Shown piece after piece: positions 8,841-17,868 of a stretch of 64,000 nt of DNA. The position numbers were made by a program, and so were the translations under genes. Source of the DNA: Bog-756 sp963828385 (lineage in GTDB: Bacteria; Actinomycetota; Acidimicrobiia; Acidimicrobiales; RAAP-2); NCBI GenBank assembly GCA_963828385.1, contig CAWHEF010000001.1, forward strand, positions 186,001-250,000. The letters run 5' to 3'. Below the pieces are notes generated by a model, which made no database searches, was not told the DNA's origin, and was given only the letters and a program-made list of their open reading frames with translations. Numbering within the stretch: the stretch's first letter is position 1; each line of letters starts with the position of its first letter.

Positions 8841-10067
8841 TCACTCTCGGAACTTGTCGTCCTCGCCGTCGTCCTCGCCGTCGTCGTCGAAGCCGCCGAT
8901 CGGCTGGTGCTCGGTGAGGTAGTCGGCGAACAGCGGCACGGTGAAGTCGACCTGGCCCCGGCGCGGCGCCCAGATGAGGCCCTTCTGCAGGAGCCGGTCC
9001 CGGTGGGGCGAGGTCTGGCGCTGGTTGGCCGCCCCCCAGGCCCGGGCCACCTCGCCGGTGGCGTAGGGCGGTTGACCGAGCGAGGCCATAGCGGCCAGGT
9101 AGCGCTGCTCGGCGTCGCTCGCCATCTCGAACCGGGGCCGGAAGAACGTGCGATCGAGGGAGTCCTTCACGATATCCGTGATCTCGTCGACGTCGGCATT
9201 GGTGACCCTTTCCCCCTCGCCCGCGTTCCACAGCTCCCGCCCGTACTCCTGGATGAAGTACGGGTAGCCGGCGGCCATGCCGACGACCCTGCGGGCGGCG
9301 TCCTCGTCGAAGTGGACCCCGAGGGTGGCGGCCGGCTGGACGAGGGCGATCCGGGCGGCGGGGGCCGCCAGCCGGCCGAGCTCCCGGTACTCGAAGAGCC
9401 GGTCGGCGTAGGGCTTGGCCCGGAGCAGGCGCACCTGGAGGTCGGGGAGCCCCGCCGCCACCATCGCCACCGGGAGGGCGTCGCGGCTGACGGCCTGGAA
9501 CGCCATGCACACGGCGGCGAGGGAGGTTGCGCCGAGGTTGTGCATCTCGTCGACGAGGAAGAGCGCGCCGCTGCCTGCCGCCCTGGCCGCCCCGCCGATC
9601 TCGCGGAGCAGCCCCACCAGGTCCTGCTCGGGGTCTCCCGAGTCGGCGACGCCGGTGACGGCGTCCACGTCGAGCTTCACCTGGATGCCGCCGGGGGCGA
9701 CCATGCTGAACGCCTTGACCACCCCGAGCGCCCGCTGGACCCGGTCGAGGATCCTTCGCTTGCGGCTCAGCTCGCGCAGGAGGCGGGAGCCCATCTGGGC
9801 GAAGGTGGACCGGAAGTCGGGCTGGGACCCGACCTCCTGCACGTCGGTGGTCACCCAGCCCGCTTCGGACGCCAGGAGATCGAGCTCCATGAGCAGGACT
9901 GTCTTTCCTACGCCCCGGAGCCCGTAGTAGACGAGGCTCCGGTCGGCACCCCCCGCCGCCAGGACCTCGATGAGGGCGGTGAAGTCGATGAGGTCGTGAT
10001 CCCGGCCCGACAAGAGTGGCGGCTTGCGACCGGCGCCGGGTGTGTAGGGGTTGTCGCGCCGGAGCAC
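8841..10067 (-). CDS. AAA/STAND-type ATPase with acidic tail
   Basis: 408 residues. Walker A is GLRGVGKTVL near residues 49-58 and Walker B is ALFLVDEMHN near residues 168-177. After the ATPase core comes a winged-helix-like region (GEVARAWGAANQRQTSPHRDRLLQKGL) in the last quarter, an arrangement seen in Orc1/Cdc6-like and ATPase-plus-wHTH proteins. The C-terminus is very acidic (FDDDGEDDGEDDKFRE). Role not known; such ATPases serve in DNA transactions, signalling or defence. The start ATG 10067 lies 10 bases from a 45-bp dyad that separates it from the divergent acyl-CoA ligase, so it may be controlled by that site. Confidence 0.8.
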   Translation of the reverse strand: MLRRDNPYTPGAGRKPPLLSGRDHDLIDFTALIEVLAAGGADRSLVYYGLRGVGKTVLLMELDLLASEAGWVTTDVQEVGSQPDFRSTFAQMGSRLLRELSRKRRILDRVQRALGVVKAFSMVAPGGIQVKLDVDAVTGVADSGDPEQDLVGLLREIGGAARAAGSGALFLVDEMHNLGATSLAAVCMAFQAVSRDALPVAMVAAGLPDLQVRLLRAKPYADRLFEYRELGRLAAPAARIALVQPAATLGVHFDEDAARRVVGMAAGYPYFIQEYGRELWNAGEGERVTNADVDEITDIVKDSLDRTFFRPRFEMASDAEQRYLAAMASLGQPPYATGEVARAWGAANQRQTSPHRDRLLQKGLIWAPRRGQVDFTVPLFADYLTEHQPIGGFDDDGEDDGEDDKFRE

Positions 10068-10076
10068 GGGCCGAGA

Positions 10077-10121
10077 CTAACGTTTTCTAAGGTGTGGTTA
10101 CCACTGCTTAGAAAGCGTTAG
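10077..10121. promoter_or_regulatory. 45-bp dyad between divergent genes, likely operator
   Basis: Arms CTAACGTTTTCTAAG (10077-10091) and CTTAGAAAGCGTTAG (10107-10121) match at 14 of 15 paired positions. The 15-base spacer holds a second, nested dyad, GTGGT-T-ACCAC. It is conspicuously AT-rich for this DNA. It lies 10 bases upstream of the AAA ATPase start and about 130 bases upstream of the acyl-CoA ligase start. This position fits an operator for a dimeric or tetrameric regulator acting on one or both genes. No regulator gene is adjacent. Confidence 0.75.
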
Positions 10122-10251
10122 CCGCCAGCAGCGGCGGGGGTCCCGCCCCTCCTGACCCGCCCGGATTGGGCATAGGGTGTCTCTTCGCAGCGGTCCGGCG
10201 TCGCGTTCCGGGGGGACCGGGGATGCGGCCTGGGAGAGGGAGGAGGCCAGG

Positions 10252-11943
10252 ATGTCGATGAGCTTGGAGGAGGCGGTCGCCCAGGTGACCGGCCCGGGGC
10301 AGCTGTTCGAGCTGGTCGAGGAGACGGTCGACGGCATCCCCTACCGGGTGTTCAAGAACGCCCCCGCCACCCTCGCCGAGGTGTTCGCCGGTGCCCGGGG
10401 ATCGGACGCCACCTTCATCGTCTACGAGGACGAGCGCTGGACCTTCGACCAGGTCATGGGTCATGTCGACGCCCTCGCTCACGCTCTCGTCCACGATTTC
10501 GGCATCAGGAAGGGGGACCGCGTCGGCATCGCCATGCGCAACCTGCCCGAGTGGATCATCAGCTTCGCCGCCATCCTCTCGATCGGTGCCGTGGCCGTGT
10601 CGCTCAACGCGTGGTGGACCGAGAAGGAGATCACGTACGGCGTCGAGGACTCCGGGCTCTCCCTCCTCATCGTCGATCCCGAGCGGGTCGAGCGCTCGCT
10701 CCCGGTCACCCGCGAACGCGACCTCCCCCTCGTCGTGGTCCGGTCGGACAGCATCGAGCCGGCGCCGGTCGGCGTCCTCCGCTACGAGGACGTCGTCACC
10801 ATGGGGGATCCCATGCCGACCGTCGAGGTCGACCCCGACGACGACGCCACTATCCTCTACACGTCGGGGACGACCGGCTTCCCGAAGGGAGCGGTCTCGA
10901 CCCACCGCGCCGTCACCCAGGCCTTGTGCGCGTTCTGGGCCAACTCGACCATCCTGTCCGCCAAGAGCAAGGGTGACGACCTGTTCGCCGGAGCGGGCGA
11001 CCTGCCGAGCTTCATCCTCATCGTGCCCCTGTTCCACGTGACCGGGTGCATACCGGTGATGCTCTCGTGCTTCGGGCTCAAGATGAAGCTCGTCATGATG
11101 CACCGCTGGGACCCCGAGACCGCCCTCCGGCTCATCGAGGCCGAGAAGGTCACGGCCTTCGTGGGAGTTCCCACCCAGAGCTGGGACCTCTTGGAGAGCC
11201 CGTCGTTCTCGAAGTACGACACGTCGTCGCTCGCCACCATCGGCGGCGGCGGCGCCCCGGCGCCGGCAAAGCTGGTGGACCGGGTGGAGAAGGGGTTCTC
11301 GCGCGGCCGTCCCAACATCGGCTACGGCATGACGGAGACGAACGCCTTCGGGCCGGGCAACACCGGGGACGACTACGTCTCCCACCCGACGTCGACCGGT
11401 CGGGCCTGGACCACCATCATGGACACCGAGATCCGCGACGAGCAGCTGCGCCCGTTGCCGCCGGGTGAGCGCGGCGAGATCTGGATGAAGGGCCCCAACC
11501 TCATCAGGGGCTACTGGAACAAGCCGAAGGAGACGGCGGAGACGATCGTCGACGGCTGGCTGGCCTCGGGCGATGTCGGCCGTATCGACGCAGACGGCTT
11601 CCTCTACATCGAGGACCGGGCCAAGGACATGGTGCTCCGGGCGGGCGAGAACGTCTACTCCTCCGAGGTGGAGAGTGCTATCTACGACCACCCCGGCGTC
11701 TACGAGGCCGCCGTGTTCGGGGTGCCCCACGACCGCTTGGGCGAAGAGGTCGTTGCCGTCGTGCAGAAGAAAGACGATGCCGGCCTGACCGAGGACGATC
11801 TGCGCTCCTTCCTCTCGGACAAGCTCGCCGCCTACAAGGTCCCGAGCCGGGTCGCCTTCACCGAGGAGCGCCTCCCGCGGAACCCGTCCGGCAAGATGTT
11901 GAAGCGCCAGCTGCGCGAGACCTTCTTCACCTCGGCCGCCTAG
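10252..11943 (+). CDS. Acyl-CoA synthetase (class I adenylate-forming enzyme)
   Basis: 563 residues of the ANL superfamily, which activates carboxylic acids as acyl-AMP and then thioesters them to CoA. TILYTSGTTGFPKGA is the P-loop-like signature, GYGMTETNAFGPG is the A5 motif, WLASGDVGRIDADGFLYI with the following EDRAKDM is A7-A8, and NPSGKMLK carries the A10 lysine. Chain-length preference is not readable. ATG 10252 follows GGGAGAGGGAGGAGGCC, a strong ribosome site; an in-frame TTG at 10177 lacks one and has no matching protein sequence. Divergent from the AAA ATPase across the 10077-10121 dyad. Confidence 0.9.
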   Translation: MSMSLEEAVAQVTGPGQLFELVEETVDGIPYRVFKNAPATLAEVFAGARGSDATFIVYEDERWTFDQVMGHVDALAHALVHDFGIRKGDRVGIAMRNLPEWIISFAAILSIGAVAVSLNAWWTEKEITYGVEDSGLSLLIVDPERVERSLPVTRERDLPLVVVRSDSIEPAPVGVLRYEDVVTMGDPMPTVEVDPDDDATILYTSGTTGFPKGAVSTHRAVTQALCAFWANSTILSAKSKGDDLFAGAGDLPSFILIVPLFHVTGCIPVMLSCFGLKMKLVMMHRWDPETALRLIEAEKVTAFVGVPTQSWDLLESPSFSKYDTSSLATIGGGGAPAPAKLVDRVEKGFSRGRPNIGYGMTETNAFGPGNTGDDYVSHPTSTGRAWTTIMDTEIRDEQLRPLPPGERGEIWMKGPNLIRGYWNKPKETAETIVDGWLASGDVGRIDADGFLYIEDRAKDMVLRAGENVYSSEVESAIYDHPGVYEAAVFGVPHDRLGEEVVAVVQKKDDAGLTEDDLRSFLSDKLAAYKVPSRVAFTEERLPRNPSGKMLKRQLRETFFTSAA

Positions 11944-11960
11944 CGGACGCGTCCAGGGGT

Positions 11961-12472
11961 TCAGAGCGAGGGCGGGGTGAACCCGGGGCCGGCCGCCGTG
12001 TCGAGCAGCCCGGCGATCTGCAGCAGGCGGCGATCGGAGAGGTAGGGCCCGATGACCTGCACGCCGACGGCAGGCCGGCGGGTGTGCGACCGGTCGGGAG
12101 CGTGACCACCGGCAACAGCACCGCTCCGATCGCCCCGCACCATGCCATCGCCACGACGTGGGGAACCTCGACCCCGTCGATGTTGACCGTCCGTTCGGTC
12201 ATCTGCCGCTCGTTTCGTGAGGGAACGCCGTTGTCGGCATGACCGGTGCCAGGACGACGTCGACGTGGTCGAAGAGTCGGGCCCAGGCCCGGCGGTGGTG
12301 CTGACGGCCGTTTCCTGCCGGGCCCGGTCCACGTCCAGGGCCACCACGGCGTTCAGCCCGGGGTTGAGGGACTCGATGCGCCCGAGCAGATGGTCGAGGA
12401 TCTCGGTGCTCGAGACGGTTCGGTCGGAGAGGGCGGCGACAACTCGGTCGCCGTGGCGAAGTCGAGGTCCAC
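11961..12472 (-). pseudogene. Amidase remnant with internal deletion
   Basis: Pieces of an amidase can be read in different frames, in order: VDLDFATATEL then, after a shift, LDHLLGRIESLNPGLNAVVALDVDRAR (N-terminal region); then a jump to RLFDHVDVVLAPVMPTTAFPHE; then, after another shift, VNIDGVEVPHVVAMAWCGAIG; and after a third, VGVQVIGPYLSDRRLLQIAGLL at the C-terminus. The central part with the catalytic Ser-cisSer-Lys triad, roughly 250-300 residues, is absent. At least three frameshifts plus a large internal deletion make this a genuine decayed gene. It sits directly downstream of an intact-length amidase on the same strand. Confidence 0.75.
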
Positions 12473-12574
12473 CAGCGTCTCCTCTTTCGAGCGGCGACCG
12501 GGATCGACGCCGACCCTAGCGGTGGGGCCTCCGGGCTCCTCTCGGTCGGGCCGCTGGATCGGCAGCTGCGGCCT

Positions 12575-13988
12575 TCACCGAAGGGGCGCGCCCGGGGCCA
12601 CCATCGGCCAGCCCATCCGGCGCTCGGCCACGTGGGCCAGCTCCAACAGGAACGGCTCGCGGTGGTGGCCGGCCAGCACCTGGAGGCCGACGGGGAGGCC
12701 GTCGACGAGGCCGGCCGGGATGCTGACGGCCGGGCTGCCGTTGAGGTTGGAAGGCGCGGTGAGGGCGGCGTTGTTCATGATGGCCCGGGAGAAGCCGACC
12801 TCATGGATGAGGTCGGCCCCGGTGATAGTGGAAGGCGGCGGCCCTTCTGCCCGGAAGGCCACGTCGGGGTTGGTGGAGCAGAGAACGAAGTCGGCCTCGT
12901 CGAAGAGGTCGGCCATGGCCTCGTTCAGCTGGCGGCGGTAGGACTCGATGGCCGCCGCCCGCTCCAGGGTGAAACGTTCCCTTGCCGCCTCGATGCCGGC
13001 CCGCATGGCAGGCGATAGCTCGTGGAGGCAGTGGGGGTAGGCATCGCCCAGGTCGGCGAGGAAGCTCGGCTGGTTGGCCATCGCCCACTGGCCCCGGAGC
13101 GGGGGCAGGCCCGGTGTCACCCCGACGAGCGAGAGGCCCGCTTCCCGGACCAGGCGTTCCGCCCCATCGACCACGACGTCCGCCGCCTCGGTACGGACAC
13201 GGGCGATGCCGAGGTCACAGATGACCGCCGCGGTCATGCCCGAGAGGTCGAGGCTTCCGAGCCCCGCTTCCCACCCGCCGACGGCGGGCAGGCTCGAGGG
13301 ATCGCGCCGGTCGAACCCGTTCTGGGCATCGAAGAACCGGGCCGTGTCCCGCACCGACCGGGACAGGCAGCCGAGCGTGCCCGTCATCGGCTCGACGCTC
13401 GCTTTAGGGCCCCGGGGGATCCGTCCGTAGGTGGCCTTGAGCCCGAACAGGCCGGTGAATCCGGCCGGGATGCGGATCGACCCGCCACCGTCGCTCCCGG
13501 TGGCGATGGGAAGGAGGCCTCCGGCCACCGCAGCCGCCGAGCCTCCCGAGGACCCGCCGGGAGTGACCGCCGGGTTCCACGGGTTGCGGGTGGTGCCGTG
13601 CAGCTCGGTGGAGGTGCAGTTGATCCCACCGAACTCGCTCGCCGTCGTCTGGGCGAGAAGGGCCGCGCCCGTTCGCCGGAGCCTCGCCGTCCCGGTGTCG
13701 TCGGAGGAAGCGACGCGCTTCGAGAAGATAACCGACGCCTCGGTGTGGGGCCATCCCTCCACCCGCTCGAGCTCCTTCACTCCGAAGGGCACGCCGCCGA
13801 ACGGGAGCGACAGGTCGGCACGTTCTGCAGCCTCCCGTGCCCGGTCGACGTCGAGGAAGCTCACGGCTCCGAGCGGGGAGGCGTCAATGGCGGCCGAGCG
13901 CGGCGTCGACCGCCTCGAGCGGCGAGAGCTGTCCGGCCCGGAAGGCGTCGACCAGGGAGCAGGCGTCGCCCAACCACGGAGCCTCCAT
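12575..13988 (-). CDS. Amidase (amidase signature family), one frameshift
   Basis: About 471 codons. The glycine/serine-rich signature reads NPAVTPGGSSGGSAAAVAGG, then ATGSDGGGSIRIPAG, holding the Ser nucleophile and cis-Ser; the Lys lies upstream in FGVKELERV. These enzymes hydrolyse amides in the cytoplasm; the natural substrate is open. The N-terminus starts at ATG 13988 (MEAPWLGDACSLVDAFRAG) and runs in one frame up to about 13895, where one extra G in GCTCGGCCGCC shifts it; from AAIDASPLGAV on the other frame is normal to the stop at 12575. A decayed amidase lies downstream. Confidence 0.8.
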
Positions 13989-14068
13989 GGGGATGACGGT
14001 ATCCGCGTGCCGGCGCCCATGCCCGTGGGGGACGGCCTCGCCGATCTTGCACCGCTACGCTGCCGACC

Positions 14069-15061
14069 GTGCATGTGGCCGACCTCGTGACCCCGGCCCT
14101 GGTGGTCGACGCCGGCCTGTTCGAGCACAATCTGACGACGATGGCCGAGGCCCTTCCCGGGCGACGGCTGCGTCCCCACGTCAAGGCCCACAAGTGCACC
14201 GCACTCGCCGCCCGCCAGGCCGGCCTCGGCCACTCCGGGTTCACGTGCGCCACCATCAGGGAGATGGAGGGCATGGCCGCAGCCGGGCTCGGCGAGGACC
14301 TCCTTCTCGCCAACGAGGTGGTCGACGCCGCACGGTTGGGTACCCTGGCCCGGGAAGGGGCCCGGGTCACCATGGCCGTCGACTCCGAGGCCATCATCGA
14401 GGCGGCGGTGGCGGCTCACGTCGACGAGGTCCTGATCGACGTGGACGTGGGCCTGCCCCGGTGCGGCTGCCGGCCCGAGGACGCCGGCCGCCTGGCGGAC
14501 CGGGCCCGGGCCCGAGGTCTCTCGGTCCGGGGCGTCATGGGCTACGAGGGCCACATCGTCGGGCTCGAGGACAGGGAGCAGCGGACCGAGCAGCTCGAGA
14601 CGGCTATGGGTGTGCTCACCGCTGCCCACGAGGACGTGGGCGGCGAGCTCGTCTCGGCCGGCGGCACCGGCACCTTCGACCTCAACCACTGGGCGACCGA
14701 GATCCAGGCCGGCTCCTACGCCTTGATGGACACGGCGTACGGCAAGCTCGGACTGCCCTTCGGTCAGGCGCTCCGCATCGTGTCCACCATCATCTCGGTG
14801 TCACCGAACTGGGCGGTGGCCGACTGCGGGTTGAAGGCTCTCGGCATGGACCATGGCAACCCGTCGCTCGACACCGGCGACGTGCTGTTCTGCTCCGACG
14901 AGCATCTGACGTTCGTCCCGCGGTCGCCGTCCCGGGTCGGCGACCGTGTCCAGGTCGTACCGGCCCACATCGATCCGACGGTCGCCTACCACGAGGCGCT
15001 GTGGATCGTCGACGGCGACGAGGTCGTGGACCGCTGGAGCGTGGATCTCCGCGGGTGGTGA
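14069..15061 (+). CDS. Fold-type III PLP enzyme, D-threonine aldolase / D-serine dehydratase-like
   Basis: 330 residues. The alanine-racemase-like barrel binds PLP through the Lys in RPHVKAHKC near residue 37. Later segments DVDVGLPRCG, VRGVMGYEGHI and SAGGTGTFDLN are typical of the DSD1/low-specificity threonine aldolase family. The C-terminal domain ends with SDEHLTFVP and VVPAHIDPTVAYHE, which carry the metal-binding His and Cys/Asp region in this family. Likely acts on a D-beta-hydroxy amino acid; the exact one is unknown. Starts at GTG 14069, 80 bases from the divergent amidase. Confidence 0.85.
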   Translation: MHVADLVTPALVVDAGLFEHNLTTMAEALPGRRLRPHVKAHKCTALAARQAGLGHSGFTCATIREMEGMAAAGLGEDLLLANEVVDAARLGTLAREGARVTMAVDSEAIIEAAVAAHVDEVLIDVDVGLPRCGCRPEDAGRLADRARARGLSVRGVMGYEGHIVGLEDREQRTEQLETAMGVLTAAHEDVGGELVSAGGTGTFDLNHWATEIQAGSYALMDTAYGKLGLPFGQALRIVSTIISVSPNWAVADCGLKALGMDHGNPSLDTGDVLFCSDEHLTFVPRSPSRVGDRVQVVPAHIDPTVAYHEALWIVDGDEVVDRWSVDLRGW

Positions 15062-15067
15062 GCGTGG

Positions 15068-15682
15068 TTACGGAGTGCCGTAGATCGTCCGGATCCAGAC
15101 ACCGGCCAACGCGTTGCTCGTCGTGATCACGTCGCCCGGAGGCTGGCGCCCCATGGTCTCGGTCAGATAGCGCTCGTTCATCCATACGAGCGCCCGGGCT
15201 GTCTCGGAGGGGTCGTTGATGTCGCTTCGTCTCTCTGCCACGTCGGCGGCGATCCGCGAGGTAACCATGGCGATGAAGGAGTCGGCCAGCTGGTGGTAGG
15301 CGGCATCGATCCCGGCGTCGTGGGCAGCGGCTTCGGCAATGGCCCGCAGCACGGGCCCGTTCTTCGCGTAGACCTCGGTTAGGTCGTGGACGGCCTGTCG
15401 CAGGGCGGCGACCGGATCGCCCGTCGCGTCCGACCAGCGCTTGGCCGGAGCGCCTGTCTGCTCGCCGACGTCTGCCAAAAGGGTGAGCATCAGGCTCTGC
15501 CTGTCGTCGAAGTGCCGGTAGAAGCTCGTCCTCGACAGGCCGCTCGCCGCCATGACGTCGTCGATCGAGACATCGGACCACGACCGCTCGGTGAGGAGCT
15601 GGACGGCGGCCTCGAGGATGCGGGAGCGGACGGTGCGGCGGTGGCGGCGCTGACTGGCTCGGACCTCTCTTGACGATGTCAC
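15068..15682 (-). CDS. TetR-family transcriptional regulator
   Basis: 204 residues. The N-terminal helix-turn-helix reads RILEAAVQLLTERSWSDVSIDDVM followed by SGLSRTSFYRHFDDRQSL, the classic TetR pattern; the ligand-binding C-terminal domain is not assignable. GTG 15682 gives the usual short N-terminal extension; an earlier in-frame GTG at 15703 would overlap the putative operator. It ends six bases from the stop of the convergent PLP enzyme and is divergent from the EthD-like gene at 15791, its most likely target. Confidence 0.85.
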   Translation of the reverse strand: MTSSREVRASQRRHRRTVRSRILEAAVQLLTERSWSDVSIDDVMAASGLSRTSFYRHFDDRQSLMLTLLADVGEQTGAPAKRWSDATGDPVAALRQAVHDLTEVYAKNGPVLRAIAEAAAHDAGIDAAYHQLADSFIAMVTSRIAADVAERRSDINDPSETARALVWMNERYLTETMGRQPPGDVITTSNALAGVWIRTIYGTP

Positions 15683-15690
15683 TCTGCGTA

Positions 15691-15729
15691 GTGTAACAAT
15701 CACACATGGTGACTGACGAGGTGTCACAC
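15691..15729. promoter_or_regulatory. Candidate TetR operator sites
   Basis: GTGTAACAATCACAC at 15691-15705 is an imperfect dyad with GTGT/ACAC ends, and GTGTCACAC at 15721-15729 is a second dyad with a one-base centre. Both lie between the TetR gene and the divergent EthD-like gene, where an autoregulatory operator is expected. Assignment is by position and symmetry only. Confidence 0.45.
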
Positions 15730-15790
15730 GGAGTGTCCGCCGTGTCTCCGGGCGCAGGTCGAGGGCTCGGATGATCGCCGGAGCGGGCAC

Positions 15791-16504
15791 GTGAGCCCGG
15801 TGGCGGAGGGCCCGGCGCTCTACGTCGTCTCGCTCACCGTGGCACCCGACGCCGAGGCCGAGTTCAACCACTTCTACCACCGAGAGCACATCCCGGCCGT
15901 GCTCTCGGCCGTCCCTGCGCTGACGTCCGTGCGCCGCTACGCCGAGTACGGCGTGGACGGAAGTCTCCGGTGGTACGAACGGAGGTACCTCGCCATCTAT
16001 GAGTGCTCGGACGATGCCGATGTGGAACGGTTCGCAACCGTTGGGGCGCTGCCGGCCGGGCATCCGGCCCGGGAAGCCTGGGATGCGTGGTTGGAGGGCC
16101 CGGTGGGCGATGTCGATCGCCGGGTCTACCGCCAGATCTACGAGCATCCGCGCCTCTCGCCCGACGGCCGGTTCGGGAGGCGGCCGTTCTTCCTCGTGAC
16201 GGCGGACATCGACGAGGGCGACGAAGGCGAGTTCGCCGACTGGTACCACGGGCAGTACCTGCCGACCAACGTCGCCGAGGTTCCGGCGTGGACGTGCGTC
16301 CGTCGCTACGAGAGCGTCGGAGCCGCCTCTCGGCGCACCTTCGTCGTCTACGAAGCGGACAGCGAGGAGGGGTTGGCACGGGCGCTCTCGGCCATGCGGG
16401 CCGGCACCCGCGTCGACGAGAACCTGGCCTGGCACGGGTGGGATCCGATCATCCGGTTCCAGGACGCAGCCACATTCCGCCCGATCTTCCGCTCCCCCGA
16501 CTGA
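15791..16504 (+). CDS. Duplicated dimeric alpha-beta barrel (EthD-like) protein
   Basis: 237 residues made of two related halves. Each has the ferredoxin-like pattern with FNHFYHREHIPAVLSAVPAL (first half) and FADWYHGQYLPTNVAEVPAW (second half), the W/FYHxxHIP-type motif of EthD and related small-molecule-modifying or -degrading proteins. A fused tandem copy would form an intramolecular barrel. Function unknown; proteins of this type often belong to degradation clusters. Starts at GTG 15791. Divergent from the TetR gene, so likely under its control. Confidence 0.7.
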   Translation: MSPVAEGPALYVVSLTVAPDAEAEFNHFYHREHIPAVLSAVPALTSVRRYAEYGVDGSLRWYERRYLAIYECSDDADVERFATVGALPAGHPAREAWDAWLEGPVGDVDRRVYRQIYEHPRLSPDGRFGRRPFFLVTADIDEGDEGEFADWYHGQYLPTNVAEVPAWTCVRRYESVGAASRRTFVVYEADSEEGLARALSAMRAGTRVDENLAWHGWDPIIRFQDAATFRPIFRSPD

Positions 16505-16545
16505 ACCACCCCGACGAAATCGAAGGAAAGGACCGTGACCGACCG

Positions 16546-17030
16546 ATGAGACCCAGCCATCTGCTCCAGAGGAGCGCCCGAGCGGCCGCCTTGTCCGGTG
16601 TCGCCGTCCTCGCCGGGGCCCTCGTTGCCGCCTGCTCGTCGAGCGCATCCGCCGCCTCGACCACACTCACCTACAAGACCGTCGAAGCCTCCTTCTCGGC
16701 CATCCCCATCGCCGGCCAGACCTCTCAACAGCCGCAACCCGGCGATTACGTCGTGATCACCGACAACTACCTGCAGGACGGCAAGATCGTGGGAACGGAC
16801 AACGTCCATTGCGTGCTGATCACGGCGGCGTCCTCACTCTGCTACATCGGGGTGAAGCTGCCCAAGGGCGAGCTGACCCTGCAGGGCATCGGTCCGGCCG
16901 GAGGAACAGGGGACTTCTACGTGGCCATCACCGGCGGAACCGGCGACTACAAGTCGGCGCACGCGGCGAGGCCCACTTCAGCAGCGGGAAGGGCAACACC
17001 GGGACGGAGACCTTCACCCTCGACTCCTGA
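16546..17030 (+). CDS. Lipoprotein with allene-oxide-cyclase-like barrel, one frameshift
   Basis: About 161 codons. It begins with a basic stretch and a hydrophobic segment ending LVAACSSS near residue 30, a lipobox, so it should be anchored outside the membrane. The mature part ends with YVAITGGTGDYKSA and then, in the next frame, GEAHFSSGKGNTGTETFTL. The GGTGxYxxARGE pattern belongs to the allene oxide cyclase/dirigent-like beta-barrel fold. The frame breaks near 16960 (likely a duplicated GC pair) with good sequence on both sides. ATG 16546 is the start; an upstream GTG hits a stop at once. Confidence 0.65.
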
Positions 17031-17047
17031 GGTTCGGAGGAGATCCG

Positions 17048-17818
17048 CTAACCGGCGGCGAAGGCGCCGTCGGTGAGGACGGGGACGTGGACGTCGACGT
17101 CGAGTGCGACCGCCAGTTCGACGTCCTGGGCGCAGCCGACACCGTCCAGCTCCAGCGCCGACCCCGAGCCCCGGACGGCCGCCGCGACATCACCGGTGGC
17201 GTCGTAGGCGACCGCCATCGCCGCCGCCTCCACCGAGAGCGGGAGCCCGGCGGCACGCAGTCCCGAGAGGACTGCCCCGGCACCGAGGCCGTCTTCGAGG
17301 GCGGGGCGGAGCGATCCGTCGTGCCACCGCTCGCCGGCGGCCACGACGGTGATCGGACGGTTGGCGGTGCCGTAGCCGTTGTCGAGCAGCCAGCTCGTGA
17401 CGGCACCGCTGTTGCGCAGGCACGACGCCAGGGCCAGACCACCGGACTCGGCGGCGATGGCGGCGATTGCGGATCCGTTGGGCGACGGGAGGACCAGCCG
17501 GGCGGCGAGCGGCCCGCGGAGGAGGGTGCCCGGCGAGAGCGACCAGGGATGAGCGGCGGAGACCTCCCGCCGGCGGACCGCCAGCTCTGCACCGTGGTCG
17601 GCGGCGAAGGATTCGAGACCGGGGGCCCCGAGGTGGTACGGCAGGACCTCCATCCCGCGGCCGGTGGCGACGGTGGTGGCGGTCGTGAACGTCAGCACGT
17701 CGACGATGACGAGGCAACCGGACGCCTCGTGCAGGTGGCGGGCGGCGACCGGTCCCCAGTCGAACCGCACGCCGGCATCGAGCTGGCGGAGTGCCCTCTC
17801 TACTTCCTCTTCGACCAT
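17048..17818 (-). CDS. ComB-like (2-phosphosulfolactate phosphatase family) protein
   Basis: 256 residues. VIVDVLTFTTATTVATGRG near residues 38-57 and LPSPNGSAIAAIA near residues 110-122 are the hallmark segments of the ComB family, followed by ITVVAAGERW. ComB hydrolyses 2-phosphosulfolactate in coenzyme M biosynthesis, but bacterial members outside that pathway are common and their substrate is unknown. ATG 17818 is followed by sequence matching the family start. It lies 50 bases after the FAD monooxygenase on the same strand, possibly one transcript. Confidence 0.75.
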   Translation of the reverse strand: MVEEEVERALRQLDAGVRFDWGPVAARHLHEASGCLVIVDVLTFTTATTVATGRGMEVLPYHLGAPGLESFAADHGAELAVRRREVSAAHPWSLSPGTLLRGPLAARLVLPSPNGSAIAAIAAESGGLALASCLRNSGAVTSWLLDNGYGTANRPITVVAAGERWHDGSLRPALEDGLGAGAVLSGLRAAGLPLSVEAAAMAVAYDATGDVAAAVRGSGSALELDGVGCAQDVELAVALDVDVHVPVLTDGAFAAG

Positions 17819-17868
17819 GGCAGTCAGTCTTCCGCACCGGCGCCGGCGAGGATCGTCCGACCCGAGGG

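Noticed and set aside
8496..10121. 541-codon plus-strand open frame opposite the AAA ATPase
   Set aside because: Low-complexity translation; the opposite strand carries Walker A and B motifs and a proper start.
10108..11730. 540-codon minus-strand open frame opposite the acyl-CoA ligase
   Set aside because: Valine/Asp/Gly/His-rich shadow with no domain; the plus-strand ligase motifs are complete.
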